A stretch of 39,473 nucleotides of DNA from NCBI GenBank assembly GCA_016782865.1, contig JADHXR010000067.1, positions 1-39,473 on the forward strand. The letters run 5' to 3'. Every line of letters begins with the position of its first letter. Positions within the stretch are counted from its first letter, which is position 1. The notes beneath the pieces are model-generated. The model was not told where the DNA came from. It worked only from the letters and a program-made list of their open reading frames with translations, and made no database searches. Shown here piece after piece: positions 8,793 through 16,502 of this stretch. A program made the translations under genes and the position numbers. This DNA is from Phycisphaerae bacterium (GTDB lineage: Bacteria; Planctomycetota; Phycisphaerae; Sedimentisphaerales; Anaerobacaceae).

Positions 8793-8845
8793 TGACAACG
8801 CCTTGAAAGTGAATGTCACGCCCGCAGCTTAAGGCAACGTTATAC
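8793..8845 (+). other. attC-like recombination site
   Basis: A 53-base stretch begins TGACAAC and ends CAACGTTATAC. Inside it, GCCTTGAA (8800-8807) pairs with TTAAGGC (8829-8835). The order, complementary outer boxes around an imperfect inner repeat, resembles integron attC sites, and the GTT at the right end matches the G/TT crossover point. The same AACGTTAT octamer occurs at the left end of the preceding gene (8040-8047). The outer boxes deviate from the RYYYAAC/GTTRRRY consensus, so the call is tentative. Confidence 0.4.
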
Positions 8846-8856
8846 ATGGGGACAAG

Positions 8857-9114
8857 ATGAAAGAAGAGGACAGAGAGAAGATTGACGAAATCCTTGGGGA
8901 AATGCGATGTCCGAAGGATTTCAAATGTGTAGATTCGGGATTTGAAGATCTGTGCAAGGCCAGGGATTTTGGTGCTGACGAGCAGCTTCTCTGTCTTGAA
9001 GACAAATCTGTTCAGTGTCCATTTGCCGTTGAGTGTGACTGGGGTATCCGCTTACGTTTCTGCCGTTGCCCGCTCCGGGTGTACTTGGCCAGGAATCTCG
9101 AGAAACAGTCTTGA
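8857..9114 (+). CDS. Small Cys-rich hypothetical protein
   Basis: An 85-residue protein preceded by GGGGACAAG before the ATG. It contains eight cysteines in spaced positions (MRCPKDFKC, DLCKA, LLCLED, VQCPF, VECDWG, FCRCPL). The pattern C-x4-C, C, C, C, CxC suggests a small metal- or disulfide-stabilised domain, but no catalytic motif is visible. Similar short proteins occur as hypothetical genes in anaerobic bacteria. It starts 12 bases after the attC-like site, as the next cassette gene would. I do not assign a function. Confidence 0.6.
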   Translation: MKEEDREKIDEILGEMRCPKDFKCVDSGFEDLCKARDFGADEQLLCLEDKSVQCPFAVECDWGIRLRFCRCPLRVYLARNLEKQS

Positions 9115-9221
9115 TCACAGAGAGGAACCAGGGGGTCATCAAACGCGAGGAGCGATGCTTGGAGCAAATGTTCGGTGAGGAGTATCTGAGCTGCAAAGCC
9201 AGAGTCCGACGGTGGCTGTAG
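9111..9221 (+). pseudogene. C-terminal fragment of an isoprenylcysteine methyltransferase-like gene
   Basis: The frame beginning at TTG 9111 encodes LITERNQGVIKREERCLEQ, then MFGEEYLSCKARVRRWL and a TAG at 9219-9221. This is the characteristic tail of the isoprenylcysteine carboxyl methyltransferase / phospholipid methyltransferase family (EE-x3-L-x2-FG-EEY, ending RVRRWL). The membrane segments and SAM-binding part that should come before are missing, so only about 37 codons of a normally 150-200 codon gene remain. It overlaps the stop of the preceding Cys-rich gene by four bases. Confidence 0.6.
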
Positions 9222-9585
9222 TAAGCAGACCTATTTGTCCATCTGATGACACAACAGTTACTGGTAAAAAGCTATAGAGAAATTGCTGGCCTCTATGAAG
9301 AACTCAAGAAGACGGTATCGCAAACTTCATGAGCCCGTGTGTAACCTGGACGAGTAGACGTTTGTACGATTGCGCTCGCCACGCCTTAGTTGAGGCCTGT
9401 TGGCAGATCGGAGCGCGAAAGGTGGAGCAAAGAGCGGTAAGGCGAAACCAGCGCTATCTGCGGAGATCATCTTCTATCACGTCTTTCGAAAGATCTGTCT
9501 GAGACCCTTGGCAGTGGATTGGCGCGGCCTCGGGCTTCGCCCATCGGCCGCAACCAAAAAGTTGTGAGCGTCTCCAGTTTTGCTG
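9222..9585. other. Non-coding or decayed stretch, nothing recognised
   Basis: No frame here gives a recognisable protein. A plus-strand patch near 9370-9460 reads as a short Arg-rich peptide (HALVEACWQIGARKVEQR) without start or family match. The surroundings are gene fragments, so this is probably decayed DNA. Confidence 0.5.
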
Positions 9586-9990
9586 TCAAAACGCTGACCC
9601 AAGGAACCGGTTGGCGTGTTGCGCCGACTCGTGCTCAGCATAAGCGTCCGGCGAAGTACGCCTCTCGAATTTTGAGAAGAGGGCTGACACGTCTTCAAAC
9701 AAATGCTCGGCAAGAACCTTTAGGTCCTCTACATCAACGACGCCATCGCCCCAAGGCATTGGGCCAATGTCACACAAGGGATAGTTCTCGCCCCAGTGGT
9801 CCACCATAATGCACATGTCGGCAGCATCGACAATCCCGTCGCCGTTGAGGTCGCCGATCGGGATGATGGCCGCCCGCCAAATGTCAGCGTCCCCGAATCC
9901 TCCGCGCCGGTCAGACCGAAGGTAGAGGGTCAAGCAATCATGGGAAATGTCAGGAGCGGAATCATAATGGGGGCTCTCAATAGGCACCCC
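9586..9990 (-). pseudogene. Fragment of a PD40-dockerin exoprotein
   Basis: The minus strand encodes one PD40 beta-propeller repeat (PHYDSAPDISHDCLTLYL, RRGGFGDADIW). A dockerin-like pair of calcium loops follows (GDLNGDGIVDAADMCIM and GDGVVDVEDLKVLAEHLF), then an unrelated tail to the stop at 9586. The dockerin part is nearly identical to that in the intact gene at 12179-13792, so the two are paralogues. The 5' side joins an IS66 transposase remnant in the same frame near 9985. An ATG inside that remnant would give a hybrid ORF of 169 residues, which I do not consider a real gene. Confidence 0.65.
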
Positions 9991-10000
9991 GATACTCACC

Positions 10001-10158
10001 GAATCACAGAATTTGCCTCGGGTGTGAGCCCAGCATGCCGCCTCTGTAGCTTTGCCTTGCCAATGAGATTTGGCCGCCGGCGGCCAAATTGACATGGACT
10101 CAGCACGTAGAGTTGCTGCCCACTAAGAAATCAACTGAGCGTCGAAAACTGGAACGTC
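10001..10158 (-). mobile_element. IS66 transposase remnant, copy A of a 158-bp direct repeat
   Basis: On the minus strand one frame reads GKATEAACWAHTRGKFCDS, which matches the CWAHxRRKF region of IS66-family transposases. The 158 bases align without gaps to 18642-18799 with about 11 mismatches counted by eye (about 93% identity), and similarity ends abruptly on both sides. Neither copy has the rest of the transposase or visible terminal repeats. The stretch from here to 10275 contains no further gene. Confidence 0.7.
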
Positions 10159-10275
10159 GTAAGCGCCCGGCCAAGTACACCTGCAACGCCAAAAGAATCG
10201 GCAGAAATCAGTTCTCAGGAATCAGTTCCCACCACAGTCCGGAATAGTCCTGGCTTTTGAGAATTTACTTGGTCT

Positions 10276-12087
10276 CTACAGCATCCTCTTTGTTACTCTG
10301 ATATCGTCAATGTAGATTTTCCCGGTTCCGCCGGGTAGTAGGGTGTTGCGAGCTCCAACACCGATAATGAGCTTCTTGACCGAACCAACATCCACACCTT
10401 GCGCCTGCAGATCGGCCAGAGCGATATGCCACTTCTGCCACTCATTTGCCAGTACCGCATCCACATCCGGGTGCGTCACTACCGCCGCGATCTGACCGGC
10501 ATTGTCGCCGATCGCCACGTACAGAGGCTCTGGAGTGTTGTTCGCCTCACCCCCGAAGTACAATGTCAAAGTGTCGGCATCGTCAATTGTGTAATCCTGC
10601 GGAGTCTCCCATGTCCGCTTGGCCTCTGAGTAGTACGGCTCACTCACGTTGTTGTAATCCATCGGCATAGACTGCTGGCCACCGTAGACAATCACCGTCT
10701 CGGCATATGGAGGCACCAGATGCCCAACTTGAGAGCCGTTCTTGGGGTCACCGTAACCATCTATCCAGATTCGCCAGATCTGATGACCGTCGAAATCGGT
10801 ATAGCTCTCGAAGTCATCCACAACAGACACGACGGCATGGTCAATGGTCGTAAAGCTCCAGACATCTCCTTTCCATGGGCTGTTGGGATCGGTCTCATTG
10901 ACCTCGTCGATTCGCCAGTAGTAACTCTGGCCTAAGTCTGGAACTTCTGGGAATGTATAAATTACAAGATCCTGCCGGCCTCGATAAATGCCCATTGTAT
11001 CGGTGGCATCGGCATTGTTCACATCATTGAAATCGGTTCCAAAGTACACATCGTGCTGGACCGCAGTCTCCCCCGCTATCCAGACAAGAGGGCCGGCCTC
11101 CGACAGGTTCACTATTGTCCCGGGAGTGGGTGTCACAGCTCGGGCCTTTTCCGGATCGGCTGGGGCCGGAAGCGCGCCCTGTACTTTCATTTGGACCCGG
11201 TACACAGACGTCCCAGCGGTGATGAACAGTGTCCGATTATCGTCACCACCGAACCCACAGTTTGCTGCTGGCTCCGGTGTAACGATATCCCCAAGGTGCG
11301 TCCCCTCACTATCATAGACCTGTACCACTAACGTGTTGTTCGTCGCATATAGATTGCCCCTAATGTCCACTTTCATTCCGTCGGGCCAATCAGAGAGATC
11401 AGCGAATACACGACGATTCGCCAGAAGACCGTTGGCCTGTACGTCGAAGGCATATATACTGCCGGGCTGCTGAGCCATTACATACAGTACCTCCTCGTCA
11501 GGAGAGAACGCCAGACCATTCGGAAAAATATCGGCCTCCAACAACTCCAGCGTCTCGCCGTCCGGTGACAAACGGTAGACGCCCTCGAACGGGAGTTCCT
11601 GTGTGCCTGGTACGCCAAATTCTGCCGTCAATCCAAAGGGAGGGTCCGTGAAGTAAATGCTACCGTCAGATTTGACAACCGCGTCATTGGGGCTGTTCAG
11701 GCGGCTCCCGTCATACTCATGAGCCAGCGTCACAATCGTTCCATCAGGTTCAGTGCGAGAGACTCGTCTATTGCTGTGTTCACATGCTATCAATCTTCCT
11801 TGCCTGTCGAATATCAGACCGTTAGCGTGACCACTGGGTGAACGGAAGGTCTCCACCCCACGATCGGGCACCCACTTGTAGATGGTGTTGGCAGGAATGT
11901 CGCTGAATAACAGGTAGCCATCAGAATGCCATACTGGTCCTTCCGTGAACGTGAAACCGGTCGCAATCTGCTCGAGTGTATCGGCTTCGATCAGTTCATC
12001 AATACCGGCAGCCTGACTACGAAGCACTAAGCCTCCAACAATTCCAAACAACAGTGGGGCCATTCGAGGAAAGCCTATCTGTCTCAT
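10276..12087 (-). CDS. Secreted SMP-30/gluconolactonase-like protein with Fn3-like and C-terminal binding domains
   Basis: A 603-residue protein with a signal peptide (about 1-27). Residues about 45-300 form an SMP-30/gluconolactonase/LRE six-bladed propeller. The metal-site signatures are present: the Glu in FTEGPVW (near 50), the Asn in SPNDAVV (near 135), and the region FPNGLAFSPDEEVLYV (near 190). Residues about 325-415 are the Fn3-like module (HDVYFGTDFNDV, YYWRIDEVNE), and about 420-600 a beta-sandwich of the galactose-binding kind seen in planctomycete exoproteins (VDDFESYTD, KIYIDDIRVTK). I infer hydrolysis of a sugar lactone or related ester outside the cytoplasm; the substrate is not evident. 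The stop lies about 117 bases from IS66 copy A. Confidence 0.85.
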   Translation of the reverse strand: MRQIGFPRMAPLLFGIVGGLVLRSQAAGIDELIEADTLEQIATGFTFTEGPVWHSDGYLLFSDIPANTIYKWVPDRGVETFRSPSGHANGLIFDRQGRLIACEHSNRRVSRTEPDGTIVTLAHEYDGSRLNSPNDAVVKSDGSIYFTDPPFGLTAEFGVPGTQELPFEGVYRLSPDGETLELLEADIFPNGLAFSPDEEVLYVMAQQPGSIYAFDVQANGLLANRRVFADLSDWPDGMKVDIRGNLYATNNTLVVQVYDSEGTHLGDIVTPEPAANCGFGGDDNRTLFITAGTSVYRVQMKVQGALPAPADPEKARAVTPTPGTIVNLSEAGPLVWIAGETAVQHDVYFGTDFNDVNNADATDTMGIYRGRQDLVIYTFPEVPDLGQSYYWRIDEVNETDPNSPWKGDVWSFTTIDHAVVSVVDDFESYTDFDGHQIWRIWIDGYGDPKNGSQVGHLVPPYAETVIVYGGQQSMPMDYNNVSEPYYSEAKRTWETPQDYTIDDADTLTLYFGGEANNTPEPLYVAIGDNAGQIAAVVTHPDVDAVLANEWQKWHIALADLQAQGVDVGSVKKLIIGVGARNTLLPGGTGKIYIDDIRVTKRML

Positions 12088-12178
12088 TCTACTCCGTCCT
12101 TTCTGCCTCTTAGAGCAAAATAGCCGAAGAAACGCCGCTGCTTTCTGCGGTGCTCTAATATGCTAACGCTTTGATTTC

Positions 12179-13792
12179 CTATGGCCTCACTGCCCGGTTG
12201 TAGATGCGAACATCATCAATCAAGCCGGACCAGAAGGTTCCGGGTTCCATGGCCTTGCCGGTGCCAATGTACAAACCGCTATCTGAACCTTCCATACCAT
12301 CCTGTGTGTCTTGAGCTGCAAGGATGTCATCCACGTAGAGCGTTCTGTGCGAGCCATCCCACACGAGACCTATACGGTGCCAGTTTCCATCAGTGATAAC
12401 CATCTGAGAAAGCAAGGCACCAGCAGACCGCCCGGACCCTTTGAGTTCCGTCATTAAGTTACCTTCGCTTGCATCCGTGCAGAGCCAGCTCACGCTACCT
12501 GTCTGCGACAGAACGGCTTGGCCGGGAGCGCCGCCTTTAATCCAAGCAAAGACACTAAATGCTCCATCCGCCGGATTCAACACGAAGGTCGTGCTGACAT
12601 AATCATCGATGCCGTCGAGTTCAAGTGCTCCATCTACAACACCGCTCTCACGTTGCCAGGCTGGATCACCATTAACCGTTCCGTCGTTGTTACCGATGCT
12701 ATCGTAAGCAATATTGCCTTCGGCCTCATCCAGCTTCCAGTACGCCACAGCGCCAGGATATGTTAGCAAATGTTCAGCAAGGACGATCAGGTCCTCAACA
12801 TCTACGATGCCATCGCCGAGAGGTGTGGGACCAATATCGCACAGGGAACAGTTTTCGCCCCAGTGGTCAACCATGATGCACATGTCGGCACTGTCAACAA
12901 TTCCGTCCACATTGAGGTCAACGATTGGAGTAATTGAGGACTGCCACCTGACGAAGGGGGTCTCAAAGTATAGCACTGAGCCATCAGGTGATATCGCAGG
13001 TTCGAAGTCTAGATTCGAACTGTTGAGGCTGGGATAATTAACCGGTGGGCCCCACTCGGTATCTCTCGTGGGGCGAGTCGTTACCCATATGTCGCCATCG
13101 CCGGACCCGCCGGGCCGCGTGGAGACAAGAAAAAGGGCCAAGCCATCGGAGGAGATGCTCGGACTAGTATCGCCATACGTACTATTAACAGTCGGACCAA
13201 GATTAATGGGTTCGGACCAGGGATCAGACGTTGTGGCACGCGTTGACACCCAGATATCCCAACCACCGTACCCGCCGGGCTGCTGGGAGGCATAATACAG
13301 CGAGAGTCCATCGGCTGACACTTCAGCTTGCACATTGTGATACCCACCGATGGGCGGCCCCAAAAGTTCCGGCTTACTCCATTGAGCGTCTTTTGATGTG
13401 CGTGTGCACACCCGTATATCATAGTCGCTCCAAAATCCGAAATAGAGCTCAAGCCCGTCGGGTGAGATGGCCGGCTCAACCTCGTCCGCTGTACTATTGA
13501 CGTTGGGCCCAAGGTTTACCGGTTCTCCCCAGGGTGCATCTACTGCCTCTCGCTCGGCTACCCAAATGTCCCAACCACCGTACCCGCCGTGCCGCAGGGG
13601 GCAGAAGTACAGCTCCAGCCCGTCACGCGAGAAGCAACACCCTTGTGGATCAGAGCCTTCGAAGATCGGCGGCCCAAGATTCGTGGGAGTGCCAAACGTG
13701 AAATCTGCGTTTGCACTCCCGCCGCCAAGCACAATAGCAACCACAAATACAACTAACACCAACCTGATTTTTGTACAATTTAACCATTTCAT
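12179..13792 (-). CDS. Secreted PD40-propeller / dockerin-like / LamG protein
   Basis: The start is set at the ATG of MKWLNCTKIR (13792), which has AAGGAAGG eight bases upstream and opens a signal peptide ending near SANA (about 29). A longer frame upstream has no signal peptide and is rejected. The product is 537 residues. Residues about 30-275 hold five PD40/TolB-like repeats (ISPDGLELYF, GGYGGWDIWV). Residues about 288-340 are a dockerin-like pair of EF-hand loops (DLNVDGIVDSADMC, GDGIVDVEDL). Residues about 345-535 are a LamG domain (AYWKLDEAEGN, GLIDDVRIYNRAV). It is likely exported and perhaps attached through the dockerin. A near-copy of its dockerin region lies in the fragment at 9586-9990. 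Confidence 0.88.
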   Translation of the reverse strand: MKWLNCTKIRLVLVVFVVAIVLGGGSANADFTFGTPTNLGPPIFEGSDPQGCCFSRDGLELYFCPLRHGGYGGWDIWVAEREAVDAPWGEPVNLGPNVNSTADEVEPAISPDGLELYFGFWSDYDIRVCTRTSKDAQWSKPELLGPPIGGYHNVQAEVSADGLSLYYASQQPGGYGGWDIWVSTRATTSDPWSEPINLGPTVNSTYGDTSPSISSDGLALFLVSTRPGGSGDGDIWVTTRPTRDTEWGPPVNYPSLNSSNLDFEPAISPDGSVLYFETPFVRWQSSITPIVDLNVDGIVDSADMCIMVDHWGENCSLCDIGPTPLGDGIVDVEDLIVLAEHLLTYPGAVAYWKLDEAEGNIAYDSIGNNDGTVNGDPAWQRESGVVDGALELDGIDDYVSTTFVLNPADGAFSVFAWIKGGAPGQAVLSQTGSVSWLCTDASEGNLMTELKGSGRSAGALLSQMVITDGNWHRIGLVWDGSHRTLYVDDILAAQDTQDGMEGSDSGLYIGTGKAMEPGTFWSGLIDDVRIYNRAVRP

Positions 13793-13996
13793 TTTGAACC
13801 TTCCTTTCTGCCCGTTTTGGGCAAGAGCAATTGAAAAAGAGTATCCAAATATTTGCTCACCAACCGAACTCCACCATCTAATCCGGCAAAAATCTGAGAG
13901 GCTGCGCAGAATCCAAAAATACTTGTCAAGAATATTCAATTTGTGACCATCGCCAGGAGCTGCGATTCCGACTTTGTGCAAGTACTATGTAACCAA

Positions 13997-14025
13997 TTGA
14001 CAGATCACCACTTACTACGTACAAT
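13997..14025 (+). promoter_or_regulatory. Strong sigma-70 promoter for the sigma-factor gene
   Basis: A perfect TTGACA (13997-14002) and TACAAT (14020-14025) are separated by 17 bases. The start site would be near 14032, about 38 bases before the ATG at 14070. It reads toward the sigma factor and kinase and away from the dockerin gene. Confidence 0.75.
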
Positions 14026-14069
14026 ATACGGCAGACAGGGTAGCAGCAGATATTCAGGATACCGGAGCG

Positions 14070-14843
14070 ATGGTATATCGCGATCAAACGAGCATGGGAG
14101 GGACCGGGGGAGTATTTCTTACTACCCACTGGTCTTTGATCGAGGATTCGAAGTCAGATGATGACAGAAGTCAAGCCCTCATCGGTCTATTGCTGGGTCT
14201 CTATTGGAAGCCTGTGTATTTCTATCTGCGTCGCAAAGGTCACAACAACGAAGATGCCAAAGATTTGACTCAGGGCTTTTTTCATGAGATAGTCCTAGAT
14301 CGGGGCCTTATTCAAAGGGCTGATCAGTCCAAAGGACGCTTCCGATCCCTTCTCCTGCATGCCTTAGAGCAATATCTCATCGATGAGAGACACAAACAGA
14401 CCGCACAGAGACGCATTCCCAAAGACAAACTCGTCCCTCTTGATACCGTCGAAGCTCCTGTTTTGCCCCATGCCAATCCAGATTTGACTCCCGAGGATTC
14501 GTACAACTACGGGTGGATGTCGGCGCTGCTTGATCGGGTTCTGTCAGACGTAGAGGCCAAATGTCATGACCAGGATATGGGAATACACTGGAACATCTTT
14601 CACGATCGGGTCGTGCAGCCCATCTTAAAACAGGAAGCCTGTCCGTCTTTGGAAGCCGTTTGCGAGAAATACGGTATTCCGGATCGAAAAAAAGCCTCTA
14701 ATATGACGATTACTGTTAAGCGATGTTTCCAGACCGTTTTACAGGAACATGTCCGTAACACAGTGATTTCCGACGGCCAGACGCGTGAAGAATTGCAGGA
14801 AATAATGCAATTTTTTCCGAAATCTGCGCAGCATCTCCAATAA
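14070..14843 (+). CDS. ECF-type RNA polymerase sigma factor (planctomycete type)
   Basis: A 257-residue protein with the signatures of the large planctomycete ECF-like group: FLTTHWSLIED near the start, then LYWKPVYFYLRRKGHNNEDAKDLTQGFF as region 2. ADQSKGRFRSLLLHALEQYLIDERHK follows. The C-terminal part (PSLEAVCEKYGIPDRKKASNMTITVKRCFQTVL) would be region 4, the DNA-recognition helices. GGAG lies only two bases from the ATG at 14070; the ATG at 14094 (MGGTGGVFLTT) is a possible alternative. A Ser/Thr kinase gene follows 117 bases later. In planctomycetes such sigma factors and WD40 kinases are commonly paired, which suggests phosphorylation-linked control. Confidence 0.85.
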   Translation: MVYRDQTSMGGTGGVFLTTHWSLIEDSKSDDDRSQALIGLLLGLYWKPVYFYLRRKGHNNEDAKDLTQGFFHEIVLDRGLIQRADQSKGRFRSLLLHALEQYLIDERHKQTAQRRIPKDKLVPLDTVEAPVLPHANPDLTPEDSYNYGWMSALLDRVLSDVEAKCHDQDMGIHWNIFHDRVVQPILKQEACPSLEAVCEKYGIPDRKKASNMTITVKRCFQTVLQEHVRNTVISDGQTREELQEIMQFFPKSAQHLQ

Positions 14844-14960
14844 TGCCCGGATTTAAGAATAGGCACAAGCACAGTATCTTATAGATCCGTGTTGGGATTA
14901 TGCGTAAGCAAACGCCAGTCGGGTGGCATCTGAACACTACGTAATTTGGACATTCTGATT

Positions 14961-16502
14961 ATGAGCAAGGATTTCACATCTGGCGCAGAACCTGAGCAAC
15001 TGCGGCGACTCTTTTCGATTGGCCTGGGTGAATTACCCCTGGAGCAGGAGACAGATCGCACAGCTTCTTTGGACATATTCATGGAAAAGCCGGGTAGCCG
15101 CATTGGACGCTACAAATTGCTCAGCGTCTTGGGCGAAGGAGGCATGGGGATTGTGTACCTGGCTCAACAGCATCAGCCCGTCAATCGCCAAGTGGCAGTT
15201 AAGATCATCAAACCAGGCATGGATTCCAAACGTGTCATTGCCCGATTTGAGGCTGAACGCCAAGCCTTGGCCTTGCTGGAACATCCCAATATCGCTCATG
15301 TTTACGATGCCGGCACAACGGAGGCCGGCCGACCTTATTTTGTGATGGAGCACGTCAAGGGCCTGCCCATTACCGAGCATTGCGACCACTACAAGCTGAC
15401 TATCGAGCAGCGCCTACGATTATTCCAACAGGTCTGTCAGGCCGTCCATCACGCCCACCAGAAAGGGATTATTCACCGAGATATTAAACCTTCAAATGTT
15501 TTGGCCTCAATCCATGAGGATCAGGCGGTGCCGAAGATTATCGATTTTGGTGTGGCCAAGGCTATTTCTCGACCCTTGACCGAGCGGACACTATATACCG
15601 AACAGGGCCAGTTGTTCGGCACGCCGGAGTACATGAGTCCCGAGCAAGCGGATATGGCCGTCGAGGATATCGACACCCGCTCGGATATCTACTCACTCGG
15701 CGTGCTTTTATACGAGCTATTGACGGGTGTTTTGCCTTTCGATTCCAAGACCTTTCGTGAAGGCGGAATTGACCACATACGCAAGGTTATCTGCGAAACC
15801 GATCCCAAGACGCCGAGCATCCGGTTGACGAGACTTGGTGAAGAGGCTGACAAGGTCGCCCAAAACCGGCGGGCCGAAATCGGAACGTTAGCCAAATGTT
15901 TGCACAGAGAATTGGAATGGATTCCCCTCAAAGCGATGCGTAAAGAACGCGCCGAACGCTATCGCTCGGCCTCTGAACTGGCTGACGACATTGAGAATTA
16001 CTTAGAAGGTGCTCCGCTGCTGGCTGGGCCGCTCACCGCCCGATACCGGCTCCGGAAATTCGTGCGCCGGAACAAGAGGATATTTGCGGGAGTGGTCATG
16101 GTGGCGGCCGCCTTGGTGATCGGTCTGACCGTTTCCGTCGTCTCGCTGGTTCGCGAGCAACACGCTCGCCGGCAGGCTCAGGCCAATGAACTGACCATGC
16201 GGCGAATAGCCTACGCTTCCGACATGAGCCTCGCGCAGCAGGCGCTGGAGATGAATGACATGGGCCGTGCCCAGCAATTGCTGGAGGCCCACCGACCTGC
16301 TCCCGGCGAGGTCGATCTCCGTGGTTGGGAGTGGCGTTACCTTTGGCAGAAGTGCCGAAACGACGCCTTGGGCGTGCTCTGCCGCTACCCGCTCTCGGCC
16401 GCATCAGTGGCGTATTCCCCCGACGGCAGAGTGCTCGCCGTGGCCGGGGCCGGCCCGTCTTTCGTCGACATCTGGGAATGTGCCCGGCCGCGAGCCGATT
16501 GA
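14961..16502 (+). CDS. PknB-like Ser/Thr protein kinase, N-terminal part of a kinase-WD40 gene
   Basis: The kinase domain spans about residues 48-340 and has a complete set of catalytic motifs: GEGGMGIVY loop, AVKII lysine, HRDIKPSNVL near 172, DFG near 194 and GTPEYMSPEQ. A membrane helix follows near 372-397 (VVMVAAALVIGLTVSVVSLV), then a DLRGWEWRYLWQ linker and the first WD40 unit. The frame ends at a TGA (16500-16502), while the WD40 protein continues in the next frame from about 16480. An extra T near 16478-16481 would explain this: dropping one base gives DIWEVPGREPIE. The start ATG at 14961 is weakly supported by ribosome-binding signals; an upstream TTG at 14946 is possible. The active-site motifs suggest a working kinase domain. 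Confidence 0.85.
   Translation: MSKDFTSGAEPEQLRRLFSIGLGELPLEQETDRTASLDIFMEKPGSRIGRYKLLSVLGEGGMGIVYLAQQHQPVNRQVAVKIIKPGMDSKRVIARFEAERQALALLEHPNIAHVYDAGTTEAGRPYFVMEHVKGLPITEHCDHYKLTIEQRLRLFQQVCQAVHHAHQKGIIHRDIKPSNVLASIHEDQAVPKIIDFGVAKAISRPLTERTLYTEQGQLFGTPEYMSPEQADMAVEDIDTRSDIYSLGVLLYELLTGVLPFDSKTFREGGIDHIRKVICETDPKTPSIRLTRLGEEADKVAQNRRAEIGTLAKCLHRELEWIPLKAMRKERAERYRSASELADDIENYLEGAPLLAGPLTARYRLRKFVRRNKRIFAGVVMVAAALVIGLTVSVVSLVREQHARRQAQANELTMRRIAYASDMSLAQQALEMNDMGRAQQLLEAHRPAPGEVDLRGWEWRYLWQKCRNDALGVLCRYPLSAASVAYSPDGRVLAVAGAGPSFVDIWECARPRAD

Noticed and set aside
9586..10095. A 169-residue hybrid frame joining an IS66 piece and a dockerin fragment
   Set aside because: Both halves are truncated and unrelated; the ATG lies inside the transposase remnant.
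13793..13981. N-terminal extension of the PD40-dockerin gene
   Set aside because: The internal ATG at 13792 has a strong ribosome-binding site and begins a signal peptide, which the extension would bury.
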